A stretch of 64,000 bases of DNA from Sphingobacterium alimentarium (lineage in GTDB: Bacteria; Bacteroidota; Bacteroidia; Sphingobacteriales; Sphingobacteriaceae). Position numbers and translations under genes: made by a program. The notes below the pieces were generated by a model, which was not told the DNA's origin, ran no database searches, and saw only the letters and a list, made by a program, of their open reading frames with translations. Where the stretch lies: positions 1 through 64,000 of the forward strand of contig NZ_SMBZ01000015.1 of NCBI RefSeq assembly GCF_004342685.1, given 5' to 3'. Of this stretch, positions 29,102 through 38,321 are shown piece by piece (within the stretch, counting starts at the first letter, position 1; every line of letters begins with the position of its first letter).

Positions 29102-29473
29102 ATGAGATACACGATTGATAAGCATGAGCGATATGTAGTTATCGAGCCGCTTAGGGAAGTAATAGATGGCGTAGCCGCTAATTATTTGAAGGGAGAATTT
29201 ATGTTGCGCAATACCGCAGGGCAGCGCAATATCGTGTTGGACCTTAACATGGTGAAAGAAATTACCGAAGAGGGGGTTCGTATGGGGCTATTAGCACACC
29301 GATTATGTTCAGCTCTTGGTGGCGATTTTATTCTTGTCAATGTGCATCCTCAAGTTTTTCAGACTTTACAAATTCTGCATTTGGATCAGCATTTTACCAT
29401 ATTAAAGAATTTGATTGATGCTGAAGATATGATCTTTGGGAATGAGCTACAGCGCGATTTAATTGGAGGATAA
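29102..29473 (+). CDS. STAS domain (anti-sigma-antagonist-like) protein
   Basis: The 123-residue protein consists of a single STAS domain as in SpoIIAA/RsbV antagonists: the first strand YVVIEPLREVID, then RNIVLDLNMVKEITEEGV and a helix MGLLAHRLC. At the position of the usual phosphorylated serine (DSSG) it reads TEEG (55-58), with glutamates instead, which might mimic a phosphorylated state. No anti-sigma partner is present nearby. It is packed between purC and rnz (6 bp to rnz). Confidence 0.8.
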   Translation: MRYTIDKHERYVVIEPLREVIDGVAANYLKGEFMLRNTAGQRNIVLDLNMVKEITEEGVRMGLLAHRLCSALGGDFILVNVHPQVFQTLQILHLDQHFTILKNLIDAEDMIFGNELQRDLIGG

Positions 29474-29479
29474 TATTTT

Positions 29480-30391
29480 ATGAAATTTGAGGTTTTGATT
29501 CTGGGCAATAGTTCGGCTACCCCTATATTTGAACGCCATCCTACAGCCCAAATAATAAATTTCAATGAGCAAATATTCCTAGTCGACTGTGGCGAAGGCA
29601 CACAAATGCAGTTGAGTCGTTTTGGAATCAAAAGCAACAAAATATCACATATATTTATCAGTCATTTGCATGGGGATCACTATTTAGGCCTTGTGGGATT
29701 ATTGTCATCAATGAATCTGCATGGAAGATATAGTGATCTTCATTTGTACGGTCCAGCACCGCTTATCGAAATTATTAATCTCCAACTGAAATATTCGGAG
29801 ACTACACTTCAGTACAACTTAATATTTCATCCGACAAACTCCGAGGCGGAGGAATTGATATTTGAAAATAATAGCATCCGTGTTACCGCCTTTCCACTAA
29901 AACATCGGGTTCCTACGACGGGATTTCGTTTTGACGAGATTCAGCGTCCACGGGCACTTATTCGAGAGCGAATAGAGCACCTCAATATGCCGACAGTTTT
30001 CTTTTCCCGATTGAAGCGGGGGATGGATTGTGTGGATTTGGATGGCACGGTCTACAGAGCCGAAGAGTTGACCAAACCTGCTCCGGTACCCCGCAGTTAC
30101 GCCTACTGCTCGGATACGCGCGCATTTGATGCGTATGTGTCTAGTATTCAGGGTGTAGACTTGTTGTATCACGAAAGTACTTTCATGCACGATATGATTG
30201 GGCGTGCTATAGACACTTTGCACAGCACCTCGCTAGAAGCTGCACAAGTAGCTAAACAAGTGGGTGCGAAACGATTACTACTCGGTCATTACTCCGCAAG
30301 ATACCGTGAATTAATCCCATTACTTGAAGAAGCCCAATTAGAATTTGTCAACGTAGAGTTGAGTTTGGAAGGAAAATGGTATAAAGTTTAG
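29480..30391 (+). CDS. rnz: Ribonuclease Z
   Basis: Ribonuclease Z is the zinc-dependent metallo-beta-lactamase-fold endonuclease that matures tRNA 3' ends. The 303-residue protein carries the HxHxDH motif (HLHGDHYLGL), the second-zinc residues in YAYCSDTRAFD, the ESTF segment and the C-terminal LLLGHYSARY motif. Length fits the short RNase Z form. It is the last gene of the phoH-purC-STAS-rnz run and is followed 54 bp later by hisC. Confidence 0.96.
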   Translation: MKFEVLILGNSSATPIFERHPTAQIINFNEQIFLVDCGEGTQMQLSRFGIKSNKISHIFISHLHGDHYLGLVGLLSSMNLHGRYSDLHLYGPAPLIEIINLQLKYSETTLQYNLIFHPTNSEAEELIFENNSIRVTAFPLKHRVPTTGFRFDEIQRPRALIRERIEHLNMPTVFFSRLKRGMDCVDLDGTVYRAEELTKPAPVPRSYAYCSDTRAFDAYVSSIQGVDLLYHESTFMHDMIGRAIDTLHSTSLEAAQVAKQVGAKRLLLGHYSARYRELIPLLEEAQLEFVNVELSLEGKWYKV

Positions 30392-30445
30392 CGTTTTTGT
30401 GGAATTTTGTACATCTTTACGCCTAAATTTTAACAGGCTCTTATT

Positions 30446-31498
30446 ATGTCTTTTAACTTAGAAAATCTTTTGCGGGATAATATTAAAAAATTAGTCCCCT
30501 ATTCTTCTGCTCGTGATGAGTTCAAAGGAGAAGCGTCGGTATTGTTGGATGCGAATGAAAATTCATTTGGATCTCCACTACCACATCATTATAACCGCTA
30601 TCCTGATCCATTGCAGCATCAAGTTAAAGACAAACTTTCTTCCATTAAAGGTGTTCCTGCCGACAATATTTTCTTAGGTAACGGTAGTGACGAAGCTATT
30701 GATATATTGTATAGAGCGTTTTGTAAGCCGGGTGTAGACAATGTGATTTTGGTACCGCCGACATATGGTATGTACGAAGTATCCGCAAATATCAATGACG
30801 TGGAAATTCGTAAAGTAACCTTAACTACGGATTATCAATTGAATGTGGAAGGCATTGCAGCGGCTATCGATGCACACACGAAGTTGATTTTTATTTGTTC
30901 ACCAAATAATCCAACAGGAAATAGTATTCGTCGTCAAGATATCGAAACTGTTTTGACAAATTTTGAAGGTATTGTGGTGATTGACGAAGCCTATATCAAT
31001 TTCTCGAAACAACGTTCGTTCACACAAGAATTGAATGAATTTCCAAATTTGGTGATTTTGCAAACGCTATCTAAAGCATGGGGCTTAGCTGCTCTACGTC
31101 TTGGAATGGCTTTCGCAAGTAAAGATATTATTAGCATCTTTAACAAAATCAAACCGCCTTATAATATCAATCAAGCCACCCAAGATCTGGTGTTAGAAGC
31201 ACTAGGGAATGTAGAACAAGTGAATAATTGGATTAAGGAAACTGTTGAAGAGCGTGATAAGTTGGTGAAAGCTTTGTCAAGTATTGCACAAATCCACCAT
31301 ATTACACCTTCTGATGCGAACTTTATCTTAGCAAAACTTATTGAACCACGCGAAATGTATAATTTCTTGGTCAACCAAGGCATTATTGTGCGGGATCGAT
31401 CAAAAGTAGAGCTTTGCGAAGGATGCTTGCGCATTACTGTAGGTACAGCACAAGAGAATATCAAATTAATAGAGGCTATTAAGCAATTTTATATATAA
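30446..31498 (+). CDS. hisC: Histidinol-phosphate aminotransferase (HisC)
   Basis: A PLP-dependent enzyme that converts imidazole-acetol phosphate and glutamate to histidinol phosphate. The 350-residue protein has the class II-type motifs [27 protein letters not shown], the internal aldimine lysine in [14 protein letters not shown] and the phosphate-binding arginine near the end (LRITVGT). It heads the his cluster, separated from hisB by 5 bp; hisG and hisD, which usually precede it, are not here. Confidence 0.97.
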   Translation: MSFNLENLLRDNIKKLVPYSSARDEFKGEASVLLDANENSFGSPLPHHYNRYPDPLQHQVKDKLSSIKGVPADNIFLGNGSDEAIDILYRAFCKPGVDNVILVPPTYGMYEVSANINDVEIRKVTLTTDYQLNVEGIAAAIDAHTKLIFICSPNNPTGNSIRRQDIETVLTNFEGIVVIDEAYINFSKQRSFTQELNEFPNLVILQTLSKAWGLAALRLGMAFASKDIISIFNKIKPPYNINQATQDLVLEALGNVEQVNNWIKETVEERDKLVKALSSIAQIHHITPSDANFILAKLIEPREMYNFLVNQGIIVRDRSKVELCEGCLRITVGTAQENIKLIEAIKQFYI

Positions 31499-31503
31499 TA
31501 AAC

Positions 31504-32643
31504 ATGGCAGATTTGATTAAAAGAGTGCTATTTATTGACCGTGACGGAACTTTAATCATAGAGCCTGAAGATCAACAGATAGATTCTTTTGCAAAATTGA
31601 AATTTTATCCAGGGGCCTTGCAGTATCTTCCGCGTATTGCAAAGGAATTGGATTTTGAGTTGGTGTTAGTTACTAACCAGGATGGATTGGGTACAGATTC
31701 GCACCCTGAAGCAAATTTTTGGCCAGTTCATAATTTTATAATTGAAACATTAGAAGGCGAAGGTGTAACTTTTGCCAAAGAACATATAGACCGCACTTTT
31801 CCGCATGAAAATGCAGATACTCGTAAGCCGGGTATTGGCATGTTGGGTGAATATTTTGATACCACGAAGTATAACCTGAAAGAATCATTTGTGATTGGAG
31901 ATCGCGTGAATGATGTAAAGTTGGCGCAAAATTTGGGCGCTAAAGCTATTTGGCTGCGCAACAATGATGAATTAGGCAAAGCTGAAGGTGTAGAGTTTGC
32001 GGAGGATGCAGTAGCGTTGGAAACATCGGATTGGAAAGCTATATATGAGTTTTTGAAATTAGGCACGCGCACAGGCGAACATTATCGCAAGACGAATGAG
32101 ACGGATATATACATCAAGTTGAATTTGGATGGTTCGGGTAAAGCGGATATCGAAACGGGATTACCTTTCTTTGACCATATGTTGGATCAGATAGCACGTC
32201 ATGGTGCGATAGATTTGACAGTCAAAGCTAAGGGAGACCTGCACATCGATGAGCACCATACGATTGAAGATACAGGTATCGCTTTGGGCGAAATCTTTTT
32301 GAAAGTCTTAGGTGATAAGCGTGGTATCGAACGTTATTCCTATACTTTGCCGATGGACGATTGTTTGGCGCAAGTAGCGTTGGATTTTGGTGGTCGCAAT
32401 TGGATCGTGTGGGATGCTGAATTCAAACGGGAGAAAATAGGAGATATGCCGACAGAAATGTTTTTCCATTTCTTCAAATCATTCTCCGATGCTTCGAAAT
32501 CAAATTTGAATATCAAAGCTGAAGGAGATAACGAGCATCACAAGATCGAAGCTATTTTTAAAGCTTTTGCCAAGTCGATTAAAAAAGCGGTACGTCGCGA
32601 TGCAGATAATATGCAATTGCCAAGCACAAAGGGTGTATTGTAG
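31504..32643 (+). CDS. hisB: Bifunctional histidinol-phosphatase / imidazoleglycerol-phosphate dehydratase (HisB)
   Basis: HisB catalyses two steps of histidine synthesis. Residues 1-165 form a HAD-type phosphatase (DRDGTLI nucleophile motif, VTNQDGLGT, and [14 protein letters not shown]); residues about 185-379 form the dehydratase with metal-binding histidine clusters ([12 protein letters not shown] and DNEHHKIEA). The 379-residue fused form is as in E. coli and many Bacteroidota. All key motifs look intact. It is 5 bp after hisC and 74 bp before hisH. Confidence 0.97.
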   Translation: MADLIKRVLFIDRDGTLIIEPEDQQIDSFAKLKFYPGALQYLPRIAKELDFELVLVTNQDGLGTDSHPEANFWPVHNFIIETLEGEGVTFAKEHIDRTFPHENADTRKPGIGMLGEYFDTTKYNLKESFVIGDRVNDVKLAQNLGAKAIWLRNNDELGKAEGVEFAEDAVALETSDWKAIYEFLKLGTRTGEHYRKTNETDIYIKLNLDGSGKADIETGLPFFDHMLDQIARHGAIDLTVKAKGDLHIDEHHTIEDTGIALGEIFLKVLGDKRGIERYSYTLPMDDCLAQVALDFGGRNWIVWDAEFKREKIGDMPTEMFFHFFKSFSDASKSNLNIKAEGDNEHHKIEAIFKAFAKSIKKAVRRDADNMQLPSTKGVL

Positions 32644-32717
32644 AAAGGGAATTGAGGTAGGCCAATAATCGTGTAAGAATCTCTTGCACGAAACATACTA
32701 CTCACTACTAAACAAAT

Positions 32718-33308
32718 ATGATTGGAATAGTAAATTACGGAGCGGGGAATATTTTTTCATTGACAGCAGCTTTGGATAGAATCCAAGTGGCGCATGGCAT
32801 GATAAATACCCAAGAGGACTTCGAGCGATATAGCCACATAATTATCCCCGGTGTAGGGCATGCAGGTACAGCGATGGCCAAATTGCGCGATACAGGTCTA
32901 GTAAACACCATTCTAGGTTTAGAAAAACCTGTTTTGGGTATCTGTGTAGGCATGCAGTTGATGACTTCCTTTTCGGAAGAAGGGCATGCAGCTATGTTGG
33001 GGTTATTTCCGTCGAAGACGTTACATTTTGATAAACGAATAGCGTCCAAAGTTCCACATATGGGCTGGAATAGTGTTCGTATCGAAAATAATAGTCCACT
33101 TTTTACGGATATTCCCGATAATAGTTACTTTTACTTTGTTCATTCCTACTTTATCGAACGGGAGGAGGCTACTGTGGCGGCAACCTGTTCATATGATGTA
33201 GATTTTGCGGCAGCATTCCAAAAGGCTAATTTTTACGGTGTACAATTTCACCCCGAAAAATCAGGTCGAGCAGGAGAACAATTGTTACTAAATTTTTCAA
33301 GATTTTAA
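32718..33308 (+). CDS. hisH: Imidazole glycerol phosphate synthase glutaminase subunit (HisH)
   Basis: The glutamine amidotransferase subunit supplies ammonia to HisF. The 196-residue protein has the class I triad: Cys in GICVGMQLM, and His and Glu in VQFHPEKSG. The start MIGIVNYGAGN is typical. It is followed by hisA after 20 bp. Confidence 0.97.
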   Translation: MIGIVNYGAGNIFSLTAALDRIQVAHGMINTQEDFERYSHIIIPGVGHAGTAMAKLRDTGLVNTILGLEKPVLGICVGMQLMTSFSEEGHAAMLGLFPSKTLHFDKRIASKVPHMGWNSVRIENNSPLFTDIPDNSYFYFVHSYFIEREEATVAATCSYDVDFAAAFQKANFYGVQFHPEKSGRAGEQLLLNFSRF

Positions 33309-33328
33309 TTTAAAACAGAATATTTACT

Positions 33329-34081
33329 ATGTATATCATTCCAGCGATTGATGTTTTAGACAAGAAAGTAGTACGTCTTAGAGAAGGTAATTATCAAGAT
33401 GTGACGACTTACGATATTTCTTTGGACGAGCAGATCAAAAAATACTATGCGAATGGTACTGAACTTGTTCATATCATTGATCTAAACGGTGCTAAAGGCG
33501 ATTTTTCTAATCAAGAATACCTTTTTGATATTATCCGTAAGACGGATATGAAAGTGCAATACGGTGGCGGTGTACGCAGTATTGATAAAGTAAAAGAATT
33601 GGTGGATGCGGGTATTTACCGTGTCATTGTAGGTACTCAAGCCATCACTAATCCTACTTTTTTGGAAGAACTAGCTACTTTAAATCAAGGTCCTGTGAAG
33701 TATGCAGATCATATTGTGATAGCGATCGATGTATTGGATGAGGTCATCAAATATTCGGGTTGGCTTGAAAGTTCACCGATCAAATTGATCGAATACATCG
33801 ATAAATGTTTGGCTTTGGGATTCTTCCGTTTCTTGTGTACTGATATTTCCAAAGATGGAAAATTGGGTGGCGCAGGAGTAGAGTTGTACAAAAAACTATT
33901 GGATCACTCACCTATTATAAAACTGATTGGTTCTGGTGGTATTTCGTCGATGAAAGATATCGAAGAGCTAAACGCGCTAGGCCGTATCGAATCGGTAGTC
34001 GTGGGTAAGGCAATTTATGAGAATAAAATTTCAATCGAAGAGATCAAAGATTGGAATCTGAAAGCATTAATAAAATTCTAA
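33329..34081 (+). CDS. hisA: Phosphoribosylformimino-5-aminoimidazole carboxamide ribotide isomerase (HisA)
   Basis: HisA is the TIM-barrel Amadori isomerase of histidine biosynthesis. The 250-residue protein begins with [17 protein letters not shown], containing the catalytic Asp8, and has the second catalytic Asp in LCTDISKDG (near residue 173). Phosphate-binding loops GGGVRS and GSGGISS are present. It is separated from hisF by one base. Confidence 0.97.
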   Translation: MYIIPAIDVLDKKVVRLREGNYQDVTTYDISLDEQIKKYYANGTELVHIIDLNGAKGDFSNQEYLFDIIRKTDMKVQYGGGVRSIDKVKELVDAGIYRVIVGTQAITNPTFLEELATLNQGPVKYADHIVIAIDVLDEVIKYSGWLESSPIKLIEYIDKCLALGFFRFLCTDISKDGKLGGAGVELYKKLLDHSPIIKLIGSGGISSMKDIEELNALGRIESVVVGKAIYENKISIEEIKDWNLKALIKF

Positions 34082-34082
34082 G

Positions 34083-34835
34083 ATGCTAGCAAAACGTATC
34101 ATTCCCTGCTTGGATGTCAAGGATGGTCGCACCGTTAAGGGTATTAACTTCGTGGACCTCCGGGATGCAGGTGATCCGGTCGAATTGGCGTGGCAATATT
34201 CCCAACAAGGCGCTGATGAATTGGTGTTTTTGGATATTACGGCGACACACGAAAAGCGTAAGACTACGATTGATTTGGTGCAAGCTGTGGCGCGTCAAGT
34301 CAATATTCCATTTACTATCGGTGGAGGCATCAATGAGATTCGTGACGCTGAAATCCTATTAAATAGCGGTGCGGACAAAATTTCTATCAATTCTGCTGCG
34401 GTGAGAAATCCCCAATTGATCGATGATCTGGCGAAAGCTTTCGGGACGCAATTTGTGGTCGTTGCGGTGGATACACGTTTTGTAGAAAGCAATAATTATG
34501 TGCATCTCCGCGGTGGCCGTGATAAAACGGATATCGAAACTGAAAACTGGATCAAAGAAGCTGAAAGTCGCGGTGCAGGCGAAATCTTATTGACTTCGAT
34601 GGACCATGATGGTACAAAGAATGGATTTGATAATGGGCTATTGAAGAAAATCAATGATACGATCAATATCCCTTTGATTGCTTCTGGTGGTGCAGGAAAT
34701 CAAAAACATTTTGTGGATACTTTCCAGCAAGCCAATGTAGATGCTGCTTTGGCGGCTTCGGTATTTCATTATGGTGAAATATTGATCCCAGATTTAAAAG
34801 ACACATTGCGTCAAAACGGTATCGTCGTTAGATAA
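34083..34835 (+). CDS. hisF: Imidazole glycerol phosphate synthase cyclase subunit (HisF)
   Basis: HisF is the TIM-barrel cyclase that uses ammonia from HisH to form IGP and AICAR. The 250-residue protein begins [20 protein letters not shown] with catalytic Asp11, and has [13 protein letters not shown] carrying the second Asp (near 130 of the barrel numbering). Phosphate loops GGGINE and ASGGAG are present. A 221-bp gap with repeats separates it from hisIE. Confidence 0.97.
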   Translation: MLAKRIIPCLDVKDGRTVKGINFVDLRDAGDPVELAWQYSQQGADELVFLDITATHEKRKTTIDLVQAVARQVNIPFTIGGGINEIRDAEILLNSGADKISINSAAVRNPQLIDDLAKAFGTQFVVVAVDTRFVESNNYVHLRGGRDKTDIETENWIKEAESRGAGEILLTSMDHDGTKNGFDNGLLKKINDTINIPLIASGGAGNQKHFVDTFQQANVDAALAASVFHYGEILIPDLKDTLRQNGIVVR

Positions 34836-34840
34836 TATTC

Positions 34841-34977
34841 GACATTTCGAATGAAGTAAAAGGGAATGAGAAATTTCTATGTTTAGATTTCTCCCTTTTG
34901 GTCGAAATGATGTGATTAACAACGTCGGTGTGAGGAAAGAAGCAATCTTCGTGTCATTCTGACGACAGGAAGAATCT
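34841..34977. repeat. REP-like palindromic intergenic repeats between hisF and hisIE
   Basis: The gap carries three degenerate units of the kind dispersed in many Bacteroidota genomes. First is an imperfect large hairpin at 34841-34913: a left arm ACATTTCGA...AAAAGGGA...GAAAT pairs with ATTTCTCCCTTTT..TCGAAATGATGT. Second, 34923-34948 reads CGTCggtgTGAGG...GAAGCAATCT. Third, 34953-34977 reads GTCATTCTGACG...GAAGAATCT. Recognition is from remembered consensus forms such as GTCATTTCGA...GAAATCT; copy number in this genome was not checked. Confidence 0.6.
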
Positions 34978-35056
34978 AAAAAATTAGCTATTGTCCTAAA
35001 ATGACGATGAGAATATAAACTCCCTTTGTGAAAAGGGAAAACAAAACAATAAAACT

Positions 35057-35641
35057 ATGATAGATTTTGAAAAAGGAAATGGACTTGTTCCAGTCATTGT
35101 CCAAGATTTTCAAACATTAGAGGTGTTGATGTTAGGCTATATGAATGAAGAGGCTTGGCAAAAAACACAAACAGAAAAAAAAGTAACATTTTTCTCCCGA
35201 ACGAAGAATAGATTGTGGACAAAAGGTGAGGAGAGCGGTAACTTTTTACATGTGAAAAGCTATCATATCGATTGTGACCAAGATACTATTCTGATCAAAG
35301 CGGAGCCTGTGGGTCCTACTTGTCATACGGGATCACGTAGCTGTTTCAATACCGAATTTAACCAAAATTTTTTATTGGAATTGGAGCGGATCGTCAATAA
35401 TCGTTTTGAATTCCCTACAGAAGAATCATATATTAATCGTCTGCGCAAGAGGGGACTAAATAAGATCGCACAAAAAGTAGGTGAAGAAGGCGTAGAAACA
35501 GTTATCGCAGCACTAGCAGAAACGGAAACAGATTTGATTAATGAAGCTTCTGATTTAATTTTTCACTTGATAGTTTTACTACGGGCGAAAGGATTGTCTT
35601 TAGAAACTATTGCCAAAAATTTAGAAAGTAGACATCAGTAA
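35057..35641 (+). CDS. hisI: Bifunctional phosphoribosyl-AMP cyclohydrolase / phosphoribosyl-ATP pyrophosphatase (HisIE)
   Basis: HisIE carries out the second and third steps of histidine synthesis. Residues about 1-105 are the cyclohydrolase (TEKKVTFFSRTKNRLWTKG, zinc/magnesium ligands in HIDCDQDTIL, CHTGSRSCF); residues about 108-194 are the alpha-helical pyrophosphatase (KVGEEGVETVIAALAE, ASDLIFHLIVLL). The 194-residue length is typical. It is last in the operon, followed by a terminator. Confidence 0.96.
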   Translation: MIDFEKGNGLVPVIVQDFQTLEVLMLGYMNEEAWQKTQTEKKVTFFSRTKNRLWTKGEESGNFLHVKSYHIDCDQDTILIKAEPVGPTCHTGSRSCFNTEFNQNFLLELERIVNNRFEFPTEESYINRLRKRGLNKIAQKVGEEGVETVIAALAETETDLINEASDLIFHLIVLLRAKGLSLETIAKNLESRHQ

Positions 35642-35661
35642 TTAATTGATAAATAATAAAG

Positions 35662-35702
35662 AGCAAGCCCCATAAATCAATTTTCATGGGGCTTGCTTTT
35701 TA
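35662..35702. terminator. Bidirectional terminator after hisIE
   Basis: A 12-bp perfect stem (35662-35673 with 35686-35697) has a 12-nt loop and flanking A/T runs. It lies between the converging hisIE and small membrane protein genes. Confidence 0.85.
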
Positions 35703-35921
35703 TTGCGTGTATTCAGATGAACTCATTTTCTTTTTGCGCCGCGACATAAAGAATGTCATGAAAACAGCAAATAATACGGACTTGATTGCTGCTTCTATAA
35801 GATAGGGCCTGGTCATTATTTTATCGATAGTTATCTCTTTATAAAATATGAAATCAATTATAGTGCTGAATATTGCGAAAGAAATGGTGTAAATTAATAT
35901 AGATATAATTGTTTTTTTCAT
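35700..35921 (-). CDS. Small two-helix membrane protein
   Basis: The 73-residue protein has two hydrophobic helices (about 4-26 and 42-60) with a positively charged end (SRRKKKMSSSEYTQ). I do not recognise a family. A proper ATG, a terminator at its 3' end and a divergent neighbour support it as a real gene, but it could be spurious. No functional inference is made. Confidence 0.55.
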   Translation of the reverse strand: MKKTIISILIYTISFAIFSTIIDFIFYKEITIDKIMTRPYLIEAAIKSVLFAVFMTFFMSRRKKKMSSSEYTQ

Positions 35922-36024
35922 ATTGTAATATAACTATATTTCTGCAAAATCGTCATTTACAATTTTGGGATGACACTGTTTTTATAAAAGTGCCGTATCT
36001 TCGTAGGGCACTTTTTTTATAGCT

Positions 36025-36924
36025 ATGATGGATATTACTTTAGAAAATACATTGATTGGACACCAGAATCCTATTTATACGTTGGCAGTAGATGAACAGA
36101 ACAATTTATTGTATTCAGCTGGAAATGACAAAGGGATTGTGGAATGGGATCTGCAAACCCTAGCTTTCAAGCGTGTATTATGTAATGTTCCATCCTCGGT
36201 GTATAAACTGTGTTTTATTCCAGAAAAAAGCCTTTTGATCGCGAGTTTGCGCAGTGGCGGTATTTTGGTTATTCGTACCAATGTACCGGAGCTTGCGGCA
36301 AAATTAAGCATTGGCAAAGGAGCTGCTTTTGTCGTTCAGCCAATCCTTTCGAAGAATGAATTGCTGGCTATTGACGAGCAAGGTAAAGCGTATGTGTGGA
36401 ATCTTGAAAATTATGAATTATTGTATTCTTTTCAGGTATCCACTACGACAGTTCGGAGTGTTGCGCTGGATGAGGAAGGCCATGTATTAGCTGTTGGGGA
36501 CAAGAATGGTGCAGTTCACTTGCTGGATGTTCGGGATTATCATACGTTGACTTCAGCCAACGTTCACACCCAATCGGTGACTGCTTTAGCTTTTGTGGAT
36601 AAGTTGTTGATTTCTGGAGGTCGTGATGCCAAGATGTATAAATTGAATGGTACTGATTTATCCGTGTTAGCTGAAATCACGCCACATATGTTTACTGTGT
36701 ATGGTATTATTCCGATAGGGAAAGATTTATTTGCCACAGTAAGTCGAGACAAAACCATCAAAGGATGGAATGTGGATCTCAAGTTGCAAAAGAACGTATC
36801 GCGCGACAGGGGTATTGATTCCCATTATCTGTCTATCAATGCAGGGGTATATAGCGCTACGCAACAACTCCTTTTGACAGCGGGCGATGACAAGCAAATC
36901 AAGGTTTGGAAAATTAGCTTGTAA
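36025..36924 (+). CDS. WD40-repeat beta-propeller protein
   Basis: The 299-residue protein consists of about seven WD40 blades without a signal peptide, so it is cytoplasmic: LIGHQNPIYTLAVDEQNNLL, NDKGIVEWDLQTL, EQGKAYVWNLENY, DKNGAVHLLDVRDY, SGGRDAKMYKLNG, SRDKTIKGWNVDL and GDDKQIKVWKISL are blade fragments. WD40 proteins act as binding scaffolds; no partner can be inferred. MMD and MDI are equivalent start choices. The region before it holds a hairpin and T-tract. Confidence 0.85.
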   Translation: MMDITLENTLIGHQNPIYTLAVDEQNNLLYSAGNDKGIVEWDLQTLAFKRVLCNVPSSVYKLCFIPEKSLLIASLRSGGILVIRTNVPELAAKLSIGKGAAFVVQPILSKNELLAIDEQGKAYVWNLENYELLYSFQVSTTTVRSVALDEEGHVLAVGDKNGAVHLLDVRDYHTLTSANVHTQSVTALAFVDKLLISGGRDAKMYKLNGTDLSVLAEITPHMFTVYGIIPIGKDLFATVSRDKTIKGWNVDLKLQKNVSRDRGIDSHYLSINAGVYSATQQLLLTAGDDKQIKVWKISL

Positions 36925-36937
36925 CCCTACGATTGTA

Positions 36938-37753
36938 TTAATCTGCAAGAAAGAGATCTTTTCCTTTTTGAATGAGGAGATAGATGATTGTAGCTGTTGC
37001 AACAGTTAAAATGACTAAAAGCGTATAATGCATGTATACAGTGTACGGCCGGTCAAGTACATGACTGAGGTTGTAATAATAAGCGCCAAGGACTCCGATC
37101 GTATAGCCTATTAGTACCGCAGGAAGTCGACACAATATAGACTTATACATTATATAGCCAAAACTTAAAATCAGGTATAAAATGGAAGCATAGAATGTTA
37201 TAGCATGCGTGGGTTCTATTCCTAGAAGTATGTTTATCAGCGGAATTCCATTATATCCAAGAATATAAATAAACCATCCACTGTATATGCCAAGTGAGGT
37301 GCGGGTGAGTATATGTATAAAAGCAGGATTGTGACTCTCCCGTATTTTAAACATATAATTCAATTTATTCAACGTGTAATATGTGGCCAGCGAACATATG
37401 AATGCAAGTGTCAGGTGTTCATTCAACTTGAGTACCATGCTCAGCCCCAAAAATAATTGATTGATAAGCATCCAATTGCCCGACCGATCCAGTTGTTCGG
37501 CTAGGAGGCTATTTTCCTCTTCCTCCCGCTGCAGAATAATACAATACATAATGGCGGTAAGCACCAATAGCAGAGAGATAACTTTCCAGATGTTAAATGT
37601 GAAGACATGAGGAGTCAGATAAGACCAATGTTTGTCAAAAATCTCATACATTGTGCTCCCATATATTTTGTTATTATCTATCAGAATAATCCATAGAAAA
37701 TTAATTGTAATAAATAATAAGTTTTGAAACGCAATTCGGTGCACGCTTCTCAT
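36938..37753 (-). CDS. Polytopic membrane protein, possibly TspO-like
   Basis: The 271-residue protein has about eight hydrophobic helices. A stretch near the middle (RTSLGIYSGWFIYILGYN) faintly resembles the conserved core of tryptophan-rich sensory proteins (TspO/MBR), but the protein is longer than TspO and the match is weak. It overlaps no other gene and converges with the WD40 gene, with only 13 bp between stops. The function is unknown. Confidence 0.6.
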   Translation of the reverse strand: MRSVHRIAFQNLLFITINFLWIILIDNNKIYGSTMYEIFDKHWSYLTPHVFTFNIWKVISLLLVLTAIMYCIILQREEEENSLLAEQLDRSGNWMLINQLFLGLSMVLKLNEHLTLAFICSLATYYTLNKLNYMFKIRESHNPAFIHILTRTSLGIYSGWFIYILGYNGIPLINILLGIEPTHAITFYASILYLILSFGYIMYKSILCRLPAVLIGYTIGVLGAYYYNLSHVLDRPYTVYMHYTLLVILTVATATIIYLLIQKGKDLFLAD

Positions 37754-37786
37754 AAATAGGAAATGTTTATAGGTTTATTAGATATA

Positions 37787-38257
37787 CTAATTTAATAAAT
37801 TTAATATTTCCTCCAGATATTTCTTATCTATTTCACTAAAATTATCTAACAATTCGCTATCCACATCCAATACTCCTGCTATCTTATTGTTAATGTACAG
37901 CGGCAATACAATTTCGGACTTGGATTGAGAGCTACAAGCGATATGTCCCGGAAATTCGTCCACATTCGGTACTATTAATGTTTCTTCTTTAGCCCATGCT
38001 GTCCCGCATACACCTCTTTTGTAAGCTATTCTTGTACAAGCCACGGGGCCTTGGAATGGACCCAGCACTAATTCGTTATCTTTGACCAGATAAAAACCCA
38101 CCCAAAAGAAGTTGAATTGCTCTTTTAGTGCGGCACTAATATTAGCCAGATTCGCAATTAGATCTTCTTCTCCTGTAAGTAATGCTTTAATTTGAGGGAC
38201 GAGGCTTTTGTATTGCTCTTCTCTGTCTCCCGCGATGATTTTTAAGTCCTCTGCCAT
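37787..38257 (-). CDS. msrC: Free methionine-(R)-sulfoxide reductase (GAF domain)
   Basis: This GAF-domain enzyme reduces free methionine-R-sulfoxide using thioredoxin. From the ATG at 38257 it has 156 residues, the usual length. The three active cysteines are present: Cys74 (PVACTRI), Cys84 (RGVCGTAW) and Cys108 (GHIACSSQSKSE), with the VLDVDS end motif. The TTG at 38278 in the same frame overlaps a promoter box and is rejected as start. It is one of several oxidative-stress genes in this window. Confidence 0.93.
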   Translation of the reverse strand: MAEDLKIIAGDREEQYKSLVPQIKALLTGEEDLIANLANISAALKEQFNFFWVGFYLVKDNELVLGPFQGPVACTRIAYKRGVCGTAWAKEETLIVPNVDEFPGHIACSSQSKSEIVLPLYINNKIAGVLDVDSELLDNFSEIDKKYLEEILNLLN

Positions 38258-38275
38258 AGTGTATTTGTAAGAATC

Positions 38276-38283
38276 CAAAGATA
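38276..38283 (-). promoter_or_regulatory. msrC promoter -7 box (TATCTTTG)
   Basis: A full TAnnTTTG match 19 nt upstream of the msrC ATG, implying a leader of about 12-14 nt. It overlaps the alternative TTG start. Confidence 0.5.
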
Positions 38284-38321
38284 CATGATGAACAGTTACC
38301 TACTATAAAAATTCTACAATT

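Noticed and set aside
30392-30445. A his leader peptide or riboswitch before hisC
   Set aside because: Only 54 bp separate rnz and hisC, with no His-codon run or conserved RNA fold.
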